DNA from: Pedobacter foliorum
GTDB lineage: Bacteria; Bacteroidota; Bacteroidia; Sphingobacteriales; Sphingobacteriaceae
Direction: 5' to 3'
NCBI RefSeq assembly: GCF_013266735.1
Contig: NZ_JABSNU010000006.1
Span: 310,001-374,000, forward strand
DNA length: 64,000 nucleotides
A program made the position numbers and the translations under genes. Below the pieces are notes generated by a model. That model made no database searches. It saw nothing but the letters and a program-made list of their open reading frames with translations, and was not told the origin of the DNA. Positions 53,434 to 62,820 of the stretch are shown piece by piece (the stretch's first letter is position 1; the number at the start of each line of letters is the position of its first letter).

Positions 53434-53517
53434 GAAAAAATAGTTTTTCTATAAGATTTTCAATATAAAATTGTCCGAATTGTACCACAAAAATGTGACA
53501 GTATGACAGAAAACCTG

Positions 53518-54708
53518 TTACATTTCTTCCTTCAAAAGTCTTTCCAGATGATGATAACCTATTCCAAAATAGGTCTTAGTATCATTTAATTGAGAAAGGA
53601 TCTCAGCTTTCTTTTGTTGACTGACTTCTCCTTTTATTCCGACTACCAAGATATTCTTAGGAGTATGGACATCTGATATAAACTCAAATATCTTTGTCTT
53701 ATAACCAAAATATTCAAGTAACAAGGCCCTCATTCCATCAGTTATCATTTCAGCTTGTCGCTCCAAAAAAATACCATGCTTAGTTAAGAAAGAAACATCA
53801 TTCCTAACTTTTCCCTTTTCAATTTCTCTTCTGATCTGCTTATGACAACAAGGTGCCACAACAATTAATTCAGCATTTGCTTTTATACCTTTGTAAATAG
53901 CATCGTCAGTAGCAGTATCGCAGGCGTGTAGCGCGATTAACAAATCAATTGAATCCGTATTGTAGCTATCTATACTGCCCTGTTTAAATCGCAATTGGTT
54001 AAAGGCGGACTTTTCGGCAATACCATTACACAATTGAACCATATCCTCCCTAAACTCTACCCCTACCATATCTGCTTTTACACCCAGAACATTATGTAAA
54101 TAATCATAAAGGGCAAAAGTAAGGTAACCTTTCCCAGAGCCCATATCTACTACTTTTCGAAGTTTAGCATTTGGCAGTTCTTTAATTAAGGAACTCAAGA
54201 TTTCAACATATTGATTAATTTGTCTGTATTTATCCTGAGAATTCTTAAATACATTCCCTTCCTGATCTGTAACCTTCAACTCTTGCAAATAGGTCTTACC
54301 CTCTGGCTTTATTATTCTTTTCTTCTCTTTATCATGAGCCAAATTCGGCTTACTAGTCGAAACAGTCTCTCTTTCCCTTAAAGAAATAAGTCCTTTCTTT
54401 CCATGCTCTATAATCACTTCCTTCTTTGTGGTAAATAGGGTACAAATTTTAAAATCATTACTGATCAAATTTTTGATTAAATCTGTCCCATCAGCGATGC
54501 TTAAATTCTTGAATATATCTCGGGTTTTATAACGATAATTAAAAGAAAGCATATCGACCCTCTTAATTTTCACTCTTCTTACATATATATTTTTAAGCTC
54601 CTTTTCATTGCCTTGATAATTCCCTAAAGACGCTTTAAGAAATAGATTTGAAGAGATGCTTTCTGACAATTGCTCAAGAAATAGCTGGATGTTAAGTTGA
54701 TTCGACAT
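53518..54708 (-). CDS. Class I SAM-dependent methyltransferase (Methyltransf_32-like)
   Basis: A 396-residue protein. Residues 1-150 form an uncharacterised beta-rich domain (YVRRVKIKRVDMLSFNYRYKTRDIFKNL); a Rossmann methyltransferase follows at about 165-320 with motif I VVDMGSGKGYLTFALYDYL, DMVGVEFREDMV, SIDLLIALHACDTATDDAI and VVAPCCHKQIRREIE. The domain is the Methyltransf_32 type, related to the TRMT13 and RRG8-like RNA methylases, so an RNA target is possible but unproved. It is a single gene. Confidence 0.85.
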   Translation of the reverse strand: MSNQLNIQLFLEQLSESISSNLFLKASLGNYQGNEKELKNIYVRRVKIKRVDMLSFNYRYKTRDIFKNLSIADGTDLIKNLISNDFKICTLFTTKKEVIIEHGKKGLISLRERETVSTSKPNLAHDKEKKRIIKPEGKTYLQELKVTDQEGNVFKNSQDKYRQINQYVEILSSLIKELPNAKLRKVVDMGSGKGYLTFALYDYLHNVLGVKADMVGVEFREDMVQLCNGIAEKSAFNQLRFKQGSIDSYNTDSIDLLIALHACDTATDDAIYKGIKANAELIVVAPCCHKQIRREIEKGKVRNDVSFLTKHGIFLERQAEMITDGMRALLLEYFGYKTKIFEFISDVHTPKNILVVGIKGEVSQQKKAEILSQLNDTKTYFGIGYHHLERLLKEEM

Positions 54709-54777
54709 GAAATAAGATTACTGTGCAAAGATAGCATTTGAAAACTATGCCCGTCGAGTTAACCTTCTTTAACGGGC

Positions 54778-54808
54778 AAAAAAAAAGTCGGTTCAAATTG
54801 AACCGACT
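54778..54808 (-). terminator. Terminator of the ribosomal protein operon
   Basis: AGTCGGTTCAA (54786-54796) and TTGAACCGACT (54798-54808) form an 11-bp stem. On the minus strand it is followed by nine or more T residues (the A-run 54778-54786). It lies 22 bp past the rplQ stop and closes the whole spc/alpha operon. Confidence 0.93.
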
Positions 54809-54830
54809 CTAATATTTTGATTAGGAAAAA

Positions 54831-55358
54831 CTATTCTCCTTTATCTTCTTTTGCTTCTTCAGCAGCTGGAGCTTCTTCAACAGCTTCTTCAACCTTCACT
54901 TCTTCTGCTTTAGCAGCTGGAGCATCCGATTTTTTTGCTTTGCTTCTACCACGACGAGTAGTTTTCTTCTCAGCTGAATCTGCTTCTTTACCGTAAACCT
55001 CGTTATAGTCAACTAATTCGATTAATGCCATTTCAGCATTATCACCTAAACGATTGTTTAACTTAATGATTCTAGTGTAACCACCTGGACGGTTAGCAAC
55101 TTTCGCTGCAATATCACGGAATAATTCAGTAACAGTTTCTTTATCTTGTAAATAACCAAAAACAATACGACGAGAATGCGTAGTATCAGTTTTTGATTTA
55201 GTGATAAGAGGCTCAACATACATACGCAAAGCTTTTGCTTTTGCTAAAGTTGTTGAAATTCTCTTATGTTTAATTAACGATGAAGCCATATTAGCCAACA
55301 TCGCTTTACGATGTGAATCTGTTCTTCCTAGGTGATTTACTTTTCTACCGTGTCTCAT
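54831..55358 (-). CDS. rplQ: 50S ribosomal protein L17 (bL17) with acidic tail
   Basis: A 175-residue bL17. The family core (about residues 1-122) starts [45 protein letters not shown] and continues with [30 protein letters not shown]-terminal extension of about 50 residues follows, first basic ([15 protein letters not shown]) then Ala/Glu-rich ([24 protein letters not shown]), which is usual in Bacteroidota but absent in E. coli L17 (127 residues). It is the last gene of the operon. Confidence 0.97.
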   Translation of the reverse strand: MRHGRKVNHLGRTDSHRKAMLANMASSLIKHKRISTTLAKAKALRMYVEPLITKSKTDTTHSRRIVFGYLQDKETVTELFRDIAAKVANRPGGYTRIIKLNNRLGDNAEMALIELVDYNEVYGKEADSAEKKTTRRGRSKAKKSDAPAAKAEEVKVEEAVEEAPAAEEAKEDKGE

Positions 55359-55449
55359 TTTTAAATTTATTCAGTGTATACCGTCTCTATGAAATTAATC
55401 TGAGGGAATTACACACTATTAACAATATATAATTTATGCTTGTAGCTTA

Positions 55450-56442
55450 TTATTCTTCGTCTAATTTGAACTTAGACAAATTCATTCCAAAAGATAAACT
55501 CTTAGATTTAACAAGCTCTTGTATCTCTGTTAAAGATTTTTTACCGAAGTTTCTGAATTTTAACATATCAGCAACATCATAAGAAACCAAATCAGCTAAA
55601 GTACGGATATCAGCTGCTTTCAAGCAATTTAATGCACGAACTGATAAGTCTAAATCTACTAATTCAGTTTTTAAGATCTTACGCATATGTAAGATTTCCT
55701 CGTCAACTTCTTTAGTTTCTTCTTTAGCTTGAGATTCTAATACCAAATTCTCATCTGAGAACAACATAAAGTGCTGGATTAAAATCTTAGCAGCTTCTTT
55801 TAATGCCTCTTCAGGATGGATAGATCCATCAGTAGATATATCTAATATTAGTTTTTCGTAATCTGTCTTTTGTTCAACACGATAGTTCTCTATCGTATAT
55901 TTCACATTTTTCATTGGAGTGAAAATCGAATCGATTGCAATAACTCCAACTACAGCATCATTAATTTTATTCTCTTCTGCAGGTACATAACCACGTCCTT
56001 TATTAATGGTCAATTCCACCTCTAAAGTAACAGATTTCTCCATGTTACAGATAACGAAATCTGGATTAAGAACCTCAAAGTTATTAGAGAATTTAGTAAT
56101 GTCTCCTGCGGCAAATTGCTCTTGGCCATTTACTACAATAAAAACCTTCTCAGAATCACCTGAATCTCCTACTTTTTTAAAACGTACTTGTTTTAAGTTA
56201 AGTATGATTTCAGTTAAATCCTCTACAACACCTTTCATTGTAGAAAACTCATGAGATACGCCAGAAAAACGAATACTTGTAATGGCATAACCTTCTAAAG
56301 AAGAAAGTAATATTCTTCTTAAGGCATTACCAATTGTTACACCGAAACCGGGCTCTAAAGGACGAAATTCAAATATACCATCGAAATCAGTAGATTTCTG
56401 CATGATTACCTTATCGGGTTTCTGAAATGCTAAAATTGCCAT
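55450..56442 (-). CDS. rpoA: RNA polymerase alpha subunit
   Basis: A 330-residue RNA polymerase alpha. The N-terminal assembly domain includes [37 protein letters not shown]; the acidic linker (ETKEVDEE) follows near residue 245; the C-terminal domain holds the helix-hairpin-helix segments [54 protein letters not shown] that contact upstream DNA. It lies between rpsD (hairpin in the 76-bp gap) and rplQ. Confidence 0.98.
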   Translation of the reverse strand: MAILAFQKPDKVIMQKSTDFDGIFEFRPLEPGFGVTIGNALRRILLSSLEGYAITSIRFSGVSHEFSTMKGVVEDLTEIILNLKQVRFKKVGDSGDSEKVFIVVNGQEQFAAGDITKFSNNFEVLNPDFVICNMEKSVTLEVELTINKGRGYVPAEENKINDAVVGVIAIDSIFTPMKNVKYTIENYRVEQKTDYEKLILDISTDGSIHPEEALKEAAKILIQHFMLFSDENLVLESQAKEETKEVDEEILHMRKILKTELVDLDLSVRALNCLKAADIRTLADLVSYDVADMLKFRNFGKKSLTEIQELVKSKSLSFGMNLSKFKLDEE

Positions 56443-56480
56443 TTATAATGTTTTTAGATCGTTATTAAAATTATGTAACG

Positions 56481-56510
56481 TAAAAAATTAATTGCCCGTA
56501 GGCAATTAAT
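56481..56510 (-). terminator. Terminator-like hairpin with UNCG loop between rpsD and rpoA
   Basis: Read as RNA on the minus strand: ATTAATTGCC, loop TACG, GGCAATTAAT, then TTTTTTA. The stem is perfect over 10 bp, the loop is a C(UACG)G type UNCG tetraloop, and a U6 tract follows. It begins 8 nt after the rpsD stop and ends 38 nt before the rpoA ATG. Confidence 0.7.
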
Positions 56511-56518
56511 TAAATATA

Positions 56519-57127
56519 TTACTTAGAGTATAACTCTACTATAAGGTTTTCTTTGATGTTTTCTGGTATCTCATCACGATTAGGATAAGTTAAAAATTTA
56601 CCAGTTAACTCACTCGCATTCCAATCTAACCAATTGAATTTATTGATTACTCTTCCTGCTACAGAATTAGTGATTGCTTCTAATGTTTTTGATTTCTCGC
56701 GAACTGCAACAACATCTCCAGCTTTTAATTGATATGATGGAATATTTACTACTTCACCGTTAACTGTTACGTGTTTATGGCTAACTAACTGACGAGCAGC
56801 TGAACGTGTAGTAGCAATACCTAATCTATAAACTGTATTATCTAAACGAGCTTCTAATAATTGCAATAAGTTATCACCTGTAATTCCTTCACGTGAAGAC
56901 GCTTTGGTAAACAAGTTACGGAACTGACGCTCCAATACACCATAAGTATATTTAACTTTTTGCTTTTCCATTAATTGAACTGCGTACTCAGATTGTTTCC
57001 CTCTTCTTTTTGAGGCTCCATGTTGTCCAGGAGGATAGTTTTTTCTATCTAATACCTTATCAGGGCCGAAAATTGGCTCTCTGAACTTACGCGCGATTTT
57101 GGACTTTGGTCCTGTATATCTTGCCAT
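56519..57127 (-). CDS. rpsD: 30S ribosomal protein S4 (uS4)
   Basis: A 202-residue uS4, an assembly-initiating 16S rRNA-binding protein. The start is ATG 57127 ([24 protein letters not shown]); an in-frame ATG at 57154 would add nine residues not found in the family. The S4 domain is at about residues 92-155 ([38 protein letters not shown]). The N-terminal region lacks the zinc-binding CX3C cluster of some bacteria. The order rpsK-rpsD-rpoA-rplQ is the alpha operon order. Confidence 0.97.
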   Translation of the reverse strand: MARYTGPKSKIARKFREPIFGPDKVLDRKNYPPGQHGASKRRGKQSEYAVQLMEKQKVKYTYGVLERQFRNLFTKASSREGITGDNLLQLLEARLDNTVYRLGIATTRSAARQLVSHKHVTVNGEVVNIPSYQLKAGDVVAVREKSKTLEAITNSVAGRVINKFNWLDWNASELTGKFLTYPNRDEIPENIKENLIVELYSK

Positions 57128-57192
57128 TGTTTCTTGTTTTAAAGTATCATGCAACCTTAAGCTGCAGACTCTTAGCTTTAAAAATTAATAAA

Positions 57193-57582
57193 TTAAACTC
57201 TTCTCTTTTTAGGAGGACGACATCCATTGTGTGGAAGCGGTGTAATATCTTTGATTGAGGTTACTTCAATACCTGAAACCTGCAATGTTCTAATTGCAGA
57301 CTCACGACCTGAACCTGGACCTTTAACAAAAACTTCTACTTTACGTAGACCTAAATCAAATGCTACCTTACCGCAGTCAGATGCTGCTTGACCTGCTGCA
57401 TAAGGAGTGTTCTTTTTAGAACCCTTAAATCCCATTTTACCTGCAGAAGACCATGAAATAGTTTGACCGTTGTTATTTGTTAGGGTAACAATGATATTGT
57501 TAAAAGTAGCATTGATGTGCGCCTGACCAACAGGCTCAATAACAACAATACGCTTTTTGGTAACTTTTTTACTCTTAGCCAT
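57193..57582 (-). CDS. rpsK: 30S ribosomal protein S11 (uS11)
   Basis: A 129-residue uS11, part of the platform of the 30S subunit and the lining of the mRNA exit. Recognised from [62 protein letters not shown] and the C-terminal [17 protein letters not shown]. It is co-transcribed with rpsM (22-bp gap) and rpsD. Confidence 0.98.
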   Translation of the reverse strand: MAKSKKVTKKRIVVIEPVGQAHINATFNNIIVTLTNNNGQTISWSSAGKMGFKGSKKNTPYAAGQAASDCGKVAFDLGLRKVEVFVKGPGSGRESAIRTLQVSGIEVTSIKDITPLPHNGCRPPKKRRV

Positions 57583-57604
57583 AATTATTATTCAGTACTA
57601 ATTT

Positions 57605-57982
57605 TTATTTAGTAGCTTTTTTCTTGTTAGCAACTGTTTTTCTCTTGCCTTTACGTGTACGAGAGTTGTTTTTAGTACGCTGACCACGCACAGGTAAACC
57701 TTTCCTGTGACGTAAACCGCGGTAACAACCGATGTCCATTAGACGTTTAATGTTCAATTGAACTTCTGAACGTAAAGCACCTTCAACTTTTACGCCATCG
57801 TTAATGATGGTACGGATTGCTGATAACTCATCATCAGACCAGTCCTGTACTTTTTTGCTTAAATCGATACCTGCTTCAGTTAATATACGTTGTGCAGTTG
57901 ATCTACCTATTCCGAAGATATAAGTTAATCCAATTTCGCCTCTTTTGTTTCTTGGTAAATCAATACCTGATATCCTTGCCAT
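57605..57982 (-). CDS. rpsM: 30S ribosomal protein S13 (uS13)
   Basis: A 125-residue uS13, which forms intersubunit bridges and contacts the P-site tRNA. It shows the start [34 protein letters not shown] and [34 protein letters not shown]. It follows rpmJ and precedes rpsK, as in most bacteria. Confidence 0.98.
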   Translation of the reverse strand: MARISGIDLPRNKRGEIGLTYIFGIGRSTAQRILTEAGIDLSKKVQDWSDDELSAIRTIINDGVKVEGALRSEVQLNIKRLMDIGCYRGLRHRKGLPVRGQRTKNNSRTRKGKRKTVANKKKATK

Positions 57983-58065
57983 ATTTGTACTAAATGTTTG
58001 ATTATTTGATTAAACGACAGATTGAGTAACCTGTACATTCAATCCAATCATACTTCAATAATTTC

Positions 58066-58182
58066 TTAACCTTGACGTTGCTTAAACTTAGGGTTTTTCT
58101 TGTTTATAACGTAAAGTTTACCTTTACGACGAATAACCTTGCAATCAGCACTACGTTTTTTAATTGATGACCTAACTTTCAT
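58066..58182 (-). CDS. rpmJ: 50S ribosomal protein L36 (bL36), zinc-free form
   Basis: ATG at 58182 and TAA at 58066-58068, giving a 38-residue product: [20 protein letters not shown], then [18 protein letters not shown]. It aligns over its full length with bL36. Of the canonical zinc ligands (Cys 11, 14, 27 and His 32 or 33) only Cys14 remains, so it cannot bind zinc in the usual way. It lies one base after the infA stop (TAA-A-ATG) and before rpsM. Confidence 0.95.
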   Translation of the reverse strand: MKVRSSIKKRSADCKVIRRKGKLYVINKKNPKFKQRQG

Positions 58183-58183
58183 T

Positions 58184-58402
58184 TTATTTATATCTATAAG
58201 TAATCCTGCCTTTTGATAAATCGTAAGGCGACATCTCTAATTTTACTTTATCTCCGGGTAAAATCTTGATGTAGTGCATCCTCATTTTCCCAGAAATATG
58301 CGCTATTATCTCGTGTCCATTCTCTAGTTCAACTCTGAACATGGCATTCGATAATGCTTCTTTTATTACACCGTCTTGTTCAATTGAGGCTTGTTTAGCC
58401 AT
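58184..58402 (-). CDS. infA: Translation initiation factor IF-1
   Basis: A 72-residue S1-like OB-fold protein: [72 protein letters not shown]. It has the exact family length. It binds the A site of the 30S subunit during initiation. It sits between map and rpmJ in the operon. Confidence 0.98.
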   Translation of the reverse strand: MAKQASIEQDGVIKEALSNAMFRVELENGHEIIAHISGKMRMHYIKILPGDKVKLEMSPYDLSKGRITYRYK

Positions 58403-58473
58403 ATAATATTGATTTTTACTTAATTAGCTGCTATTAAACAGGGTTGCAAAATTAAATAAAAAATTTTAATTAT

Positions 58474-59259
58474 TTACTTTTTTTCTATTAAAACTTCTTC
58501 AATTAAAGAAAAGGTAGATAAAACATCTGCTTTTCCCTTTTTTACAGCCACTGTATGTTCAAAATGTGCAGAGGGTCTGTTGTCATTACTGGTTACTGTC
58601 CAGCCATCAGACCAAAACTTCACTCCGGCTGTGCCGGCATTAATCATTGGTTCTATTGCTATAACCATCCCCTCTTCCAGTTTAATCCCACTACCACGCT
58701 TACCGTAGTTAGGAACCTCTGGCTTTTCATGCAATTTAACCCCTACTCCGTGTCCTACCAGCTCTCTTACAACACCAAATCCATTTCTCTCTGCCAGATC
58801 CTGAACAGCGAAACCAATATCTCCGATCCTAGATCCTACAACAGCCTTTTCTACAGCTAATCGTAAACACTCTTGAGTTACTTCTACCAATTTCTTCTTT
58901 TCTGCATCGACTTCTCCTATTGAGAATGTATAAGCAGAGTCACCGAAGTAGTTGTTTTTAATAACTCCACAATCCACTGAGATAAGGTCACCTTCCTGAA
59001 TAACATAGTCACTTGGAAATCCATGGACTACTTGCTCATTAGGTGATATACAAAGCGAATAAGGAAAGCCGTTATAATTTAAAAAAGCTGGTATCGCACC
59101 ATGATCTTTAATAAAAGTCTCAGCCAGCTGATCTAACTTTTTGGTTGTAACACCTGGCTGAATAACTTTTGCTACTTCTGCTAGTGTCTTTGACACTAAT
59201 AAAGAGCTTTCTCTTATTAATTCTATCTCCTCAAGGGATTTATAATAGATCTTTGACAT
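58474..59259 (-). CDS. map: Methionine aminopeptidase, type I
   Basis: A 261-residue cytosolic enzyme removing the initiator methionine. The metal ligands are the aspartates in ISVDCGVIKNNYFGDSAYTF, the histidine in LVGHGVGVKLHEKPEVPNYG, and the glutamates in VIAIEPMINAG and EHTVAV. There is no N-terminal zinc-finger extension. It lies 9 bp after secY; the adenylate kinase gene found at this place in many bacteria is absent. Confidence 0.97.
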   Translation of the reverse strand: MSKIYYKSLEEIELIRESSLLVSKTLAEVAKVIQPGVTTKKLDQLAETFIKDHGAIPAFLNYNGFPYSLCISPNEQVVHGFPSDYVIQEGDLISVDCGVIKNNYFGDSAYTFSIGEVDAEKKKLVEVTQECLRLAVEKAVVGSRIGDIGFAVQDLAERNGFGVVRELVGHGVGVKLHEKPEVPNYGKRGSGIKLEEGMVIAIEPMINAGTAGVKFWSDGWTVTSNDNRPSAHFEHTVAVKKGKADVLSTFSLIEEVLIEKK

Positions 59260-59268
59260 CAGTCTTTA

Positions 59269-60603
59269 CTATATCACTGCATTGCTTCCACTAGCAGCAG
59301 GAATCCCTGTTCTGCCAGTAACTCTACCTGTCTTCATTAAGCCGTCATAATGACGCATTAACAAATAACTTTCGATCTGCTGCAATGTATCTAAAACAAC
59401 TCCTACAAGAATTAACAAAGAAGTACCGCCATAGAAATGAGCGAACTCTGACTTAATTCCAAACTTAACAGCAATTGAAGGAAGAATAGCGATGATAGCT
59501 AAAAAGACAGCACCTGGAAAGGTAATCTTTGAGATCACATCATCTATAAAAGAAGAAGTAGATAATCCTGGCTTAATACCTGGAATGAATCCACCATTCT
59601 TTTTCATATCATCCGACATCTGAGTAGGGTTAACTGTTATAGCCGTATAGAAAAATGTAAATGCAATAATTAAAAAAGCAAATGTTAAGCTATACGCTAA
59701 CGATGTATAATCACTGAACTGAATTAACCATGTATTTTGCAACGATGGGAAAAACTGTGTTAAGGTTGCTGGAATAAACATTAATGCTTGAGCAAAAATG
59801 ATTGGCATTACACCTGCAGCATTCACCTTTAATGGTATGTACTGTCTTACACCTCCAAATTGTCTATTACCAACAATCCTTTTAGCGTACTGAACAGGCA
59901 CTTTACGTACCCCTTGTACTATCATAATAGTGAACATTACTACTGCAAAAAGCGCAACGATTTCAATAACCAAAGCAATAAGTCCGCCATCACCTACAAA
60001 TCTTGAGCTAAATTCTTGCTGCAAGGCAATAGGTAAACGAGCAATAATACCAACCATGATAATTAAAGAGATACCATTTCCAATACCTTTATCAGTGATC
60101 TTCTCTCCTAACCACATTACAAACAATGTACCTGCTGCCAGTACAAAAGTAGCTAGCACAAAGAACAACGTATGATTAATGATAATCGCTTCCGGAGGAA
60201 CCTGAGTTTTTACATAACCAACTGCTTGAACAGCTGTAATAGCAACAGTTAGATAGCGTGTAATTTGATTCAGTTTGTTTCTTCCACTCTCACCTTCCTT
60301 TTGCATTTTCTGAAACGAAGGTACAGCGATACCTAATAGCTGAACTACAATTGATGCAGAAATATAAGGCATAACTCCTAAAGCAAGAATAGATACTCTG
60401 GAGAATGACCCTCCAGCGAACATATCCAAAAGACCTAAAAGGCCAGACTTCTCATTATCGCCTAAAAGAGTCGCATCAACACCTGGCAAAACCACATGTG
60501 ATACAAATCTATATACCAAAAGAATCATGAGCGTAAATACTATACGCTCTTTTAATTCTTGAATTTTCCAAATATTACTTAAAGTAGTAAACAGCTTCTT
60601 CAT
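59269..60603 (-). CDS. secY: Protein translocase subunit SecY
   Basis: A 444-residue, ten-helix core channel of the Sec translocase. Recognised by FTLMILLVYRFVSHVVLPGVD, the plug region LGLLDMFAGGSFSRVSILALGVMPYISASIVVQLL, KGIGNGISLIIMVGI and the cytosolic loop KRIVGNRQFGGVRQYIPLKVNAAGVMPIIFA. It starts 3 bp after the rplO stop. Confidence 0.98.
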   Translation of the reverse strand: MKKLFTTLSNIWKIQELKERIVFTLMILLVYRFVSHVVLPGVDATLLGDNEKSGLLGLLDMFAGGSFSRVSILALGVMPYISASIVVQLLGIAVPSFQKMQKEGESGRNKLNQITRYLTVAITAVQAVGYVKTQVPPEAIIINHTLFFVLATFVLAAGTLFVMWLGEKITDKGIGNGISLIIMVGIIARLPIALQQEFSSRFVGDGGLIALVIEIVALFAVVMFTIMIVQGVRKVPVQYAKRIVGNRQFGGVRQYIPLKVNAAGVMPIIFAQALMFIPATLTQFFPSLQNTWLIQFSDYTSLAYSLTFAFLIIAFTFFYTAITVNPTQMSDDMKKNGGFIPGIKPGLSTSSFIDDVISKITFPGAVFLAIIAILPSIAVKFGIKSEFAHFYGGTSLLILVGVVLDTLQQIESYLLMRHYDGLMKTGRVTGRTGIPAASGSNAVI

Positions 60604-60606
60604 TAA

Positions 60607-61053
60607 TTACAATTTTTCGATTGAGCCTCCAACAGCCTCAATAGCTTTTTGTGCGGTAGCAGAAAAAGCGTGAGCTTTAACTTCTAATTTAGATTTAACT
60701 TCACCACGACCTAATACTTTTACTAGATCATTTTTTGATGCTAATCCGTGTTCTTGCAAGGTAGCAAAATCAATGCTTGTTAAGTTAAATCTCTCAGCTA
60801 AACCTTGTAAAACATCTAAGTTTACACCTACATATTCAACACGATTAATTGGCTTGAAACCTACCTTAGGCACACGACGTTGCAATGGCATTTGACCACC
60901 TTCAAATCCAATTTTAGTTGAATGTCCTGAACGCGATCCAGCACCTTTATGTCCACGAGTCGAAGTACCACCACGACCAGAACCAGTACCACGACCTATC
61001 CTTTTATTATTCTTAACAGAACCTGCTGCAGGTTTTAAATTACTTAAGTTCAT
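60607..61053 (-). CDS. rplO: 50S ribosomal protein L15 (uL15)
   Basis: A 148-residue uL15 with the glycine-rich N-terminal extension ([43 protein letters not shown]) that winds through 23S rRNA, and a globular C-terminal half. The gap to rpmD upstream is unusually long (111 bp) for this operon and holds a long hairpin. Confidence 0.97.
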   Translation of the reverse strand: MNLSNLKPAAGSVKNNKRIGRGTGSGRGGTSTRGHKGAGSRSGHSTKIGFEGGQMPLQRRVPKVGFKPINRVEYVGVNLDVLQGLAERFNLTSIDFATLQEHGLASKNDLVKVLGRGEVKSKLEVKAHAFSATAQKAIEAVGGSIEKL

Positions 61054-61117
61054 TTTTAAAACTTATTGTGTTGCCCTTCGCTTTCACTAATCAGGGACAA
61101 CGGTTAAACAATATACA

Positions 61118-61158
61118 AAGGTTGCAAATGTAGTCATATAACTCACATTTGCAACCTT
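61118..61158 (-). other. Long perfect hairpin between rpmD and rplO
   Basis: AAGGTTGCAAATGT (61118-61131) and ACATTTGCAACCTT (61145-61158) pair over 14 bp; the 13-nt loop can add an AGT/ACT pair set. It starts 7 nt after the rpmD stop. No U-tract follows, so it looks more like an RNA processing, stability or protein-binding site than a terminator. Confidence 0.7.
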
Positions 61159-61164
61159 AAATAA

Positions 61165-61344
61165 TTATATACTCTCGATAGCTATTAAGTGATTAACTTT
61201 TCTTACCATTCCAATAATGGCAGGAGTAGCTTCAACTTCTACGCTTTGGTTCATTTTAGTTAAACCTAAAGCTTGCATCGTTCTTTTTTGGCGTTCGCTT
61301 CTATCGATAATGCTTTTTACCTGGGTTATTTTGATCTTCGCCAT
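61165..61344 (-). CDS. rpmD: 50S ribosomal protein L30 (uL30)
   Basis: ATG at 61344 and TAA at 61165-61167, giving a 59-residue product that begins MAKIKITQVKSIIDRSERQK and continues RTMQALGLTKMNQSVEVEAT, ending VRKVNHLIAIESI. This is the normal bacterial uL30. It lies 4 bp after rpsE and before rplO, the standard operon position. Confidence 0.96.
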   Translation of the reverse strand: MAKIKITQVKSIIDRSERQKRTMQALGLTKMNQSVEVEATPAIIGMVRKVNHLIAIESI

Positions 61345-61348
61345 AATA

Positions 61349-61867
61349 TTATCCGTTAAAAACTTTATTTAAATCTACACCACGTTGCTGAGCTACGGTA
61401 TAAGCATCACGCATCTTAGTTAAAGCATCAACAGTTGCTTTTACCACGTTGTGTGGATTAGATGAACCTTTTGATTTTGCTAATACGTTGTGCACACCAG
61501 CACTCTCTAATACAGCACGCATTGCACCACCAGCAATAACTCCGGTACCTACTGCAGCTGGTTTGATTAAAACAAAACCACCTGAGAATTTACCTATTTG
61601 CTCGTGAGGAACAGTACCGTTTAACAAAGGAACTTTTACTAAGTTCTTTTTAGCATCATCGATGCCTTTTGCAATTGCTTCTGTAACCTCTTTAGCTTTA
61701 CCCAATCCGTAACCTACGATTCCGTTCTCATCTCCAACAACTACGATTGCTGAGAAGCTGAAAGTACGACCACCTTTGGTTACTTTGGCTACACGCTGTA
61801 TGCTAACTAAACGATCTTTCAATTCGATTTCGCTAGTCTTAACTCTTTTTATATTGATAGTTGACAT
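61349..61867 (-). CDS. rpsE: 30S ribosomal protein S5 (uS5)
   Basis: A 172-residue uS5. The double-stranded-RNA-binding-like N-terminal domain carries [46 protein letters not shown]; the C-terminal domain has [41 protein letters not shown]. It acts in translational accuracy and mRNA unwinding at the entry channel. It lies 18 bp after rplR. Confidence 0.98.
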   Translation of the reverse strand: MSTINIKRVKTSEIELKDRLVSIQRVAKVTKGGRTFSFSAIVVVGDENGIVGYGLGKAKEVTEAIAKGIDDAKKNLVKVPLLNGTVPHEQIGKFSGGFVLIKPAAVGTGVIAGGAMRAVLESAGVHNVLAKSKGSSNPHNVVKATVDALTKMRDAYTVAQQRGVDLNKVFNG

Positions 61868-61885
61868 TCTTATCCTATTTTCAGA

Positions 61886-62239
61886 TTAAAATACTAAACC
61901 AGCTTCGCGAGCACCTTCTGCCAACGATTTTACACGTCCGTGGTATAAATAGCCGTTTCTATCGAAAACAACTTCTTTAACACCCGCTGCGATTGCTTTT
62001 TCTGCAACTAATTTACCAACAGCTACAGATTGCTCCGATTTGTTTCCAGTACCTGAAAAATCTTTAGATAAAGATGAAGCTGATACAATTGTACTACCGG
62101 TTACGTCGTTAATGATTTGAGCATAAATTCCTTTATTGCTTCTATAAACCGATAAACGTGGACGGCTTTCAGAACCTGTTAATCTTTTTCTGATTCCTTT
62201 TTTTATACGATCTCTACGAGATAATTTTTTCCCTGCCAT
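61886..62239 (-). CDS. rplR: 50S ribosomal protein L18 (uL18)
   Basis: A 117-residue uL18, which binds 5S rRNA. Recognised from [51 protein letters not shown] and the C-terminal [28 protein letters not shown]. It starts 5 bp after rplF. Confidence 0.98.
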   Translation of the reverse strand: MAGKKLSRRDRIKKGIRKRLTGSESRPRLSVYRSNKGIYAQIINDVTGSTIVSASSLSKDFSGTGNKSEQSVAVGKLVAEKAIAAGVKEVVFDRNGYLYHGRVKSLAEGAREAGLVF

Positions 62240-62244
62240 GATGA

Positions 62245-62802
62245 TTATTTTTTAGAAGCTGATTTACCTGCTTTTCTTCTTAACACTTCTCCAACAAACT
62301 TGATACCTTTACCTTTATATGGCTCTGGTGCACGTAACGAACGGATTTTCGCTGCTACTTGTCCTATCAGTTGTTTATCAATACTTTCCAAAATGATTTT
62401 TGGAGTCTGACCTTTTTCTGAAGTTGTCGTTACCTTAATTTCTTCCGGCAATTGGAAAACATAGTGGTGAGAATAACCTAAAACAAGATCCAAAGTATTT
62501 CCTTGGTTAGTAGCACGGTAACCCACACCAACTAATTCTTGTTGAATTTTATAACCTTCTGTTACACCAACAACCATATTGTTTAACAAAGAACGGTACA
62601 AACCATGTAACGCTTTGTGTCTTTTTTGTTCTGAAGGACGTTGTACAGTTAATACACCATCTTCCTGACTTACAGTGATATCTGAATCTACTGCTTGAGT
62701 TAATTCACCTTTAGGACCTTTTACACTTACTACGTTATCTTTAGATACAGTAACTGTAACACCTGCAGGGATATTAATTGGGGCTTTTCCTATTCTTGAC
62801 AT
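62245..62802 (-). CDS. rplF: 50S ribosomal protein L6 (uL6)
   Basis: A 185-residue uL6 made of two repeated alpha/beta domains: [36 protein letters not shown] and, in the second, [21 protein letters not shown]-like strands, ending [26 protein letters not shown]. It binds near the sarcin-ricin loop. It is the only gene of the operon here with a near-perfect Shine-Dalgarno, 8 nt before its ATG. Confidence 0.98.
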   Translation of the reverse strand: MSRIGKAPINIPAGVTVTVSKDNVVSVKGPKGELTQAVDSDITVSQEDGVLTVQRPSEQKRHKALHGLYRSLLNNMVVGVTEGYKIQQELVGVGYRATNQGNTLDLVLGYSHHYVFQLPEEIKVTTTSEKGQTPKIILESIDKQLIGQVAAKIRSLRAPEPYKGKGIKFVGEVLRRKAGKSASKK

Positions 62803-62810
62803 TTTGCTAT

Positions 62811-62818
62811 CCTCCTTT
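62811..62818 (-). promoter_or_regulatory. Strong Shine-Dalgarno of rplF
   Basis: AAAGGAGG on the minus strand lies 8 nt before the rplF ATG (62802), between the rpsH and rplF genes. It is nearly fully complementary to the 16S anti-Shine-Dalgarno. The other ribosomal genes in this window have A/T-rich leaders without such a site. Confidence 0.8.
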
Positions 62819-62820
62819 AA

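Noticed and set aside
53352-53517. CIRCE (HrcA) operator before dnaK
   Set aside because: No TTAGCACTC-N9-GAGTGCTAA or near match is present; the inverted repeat found is different.
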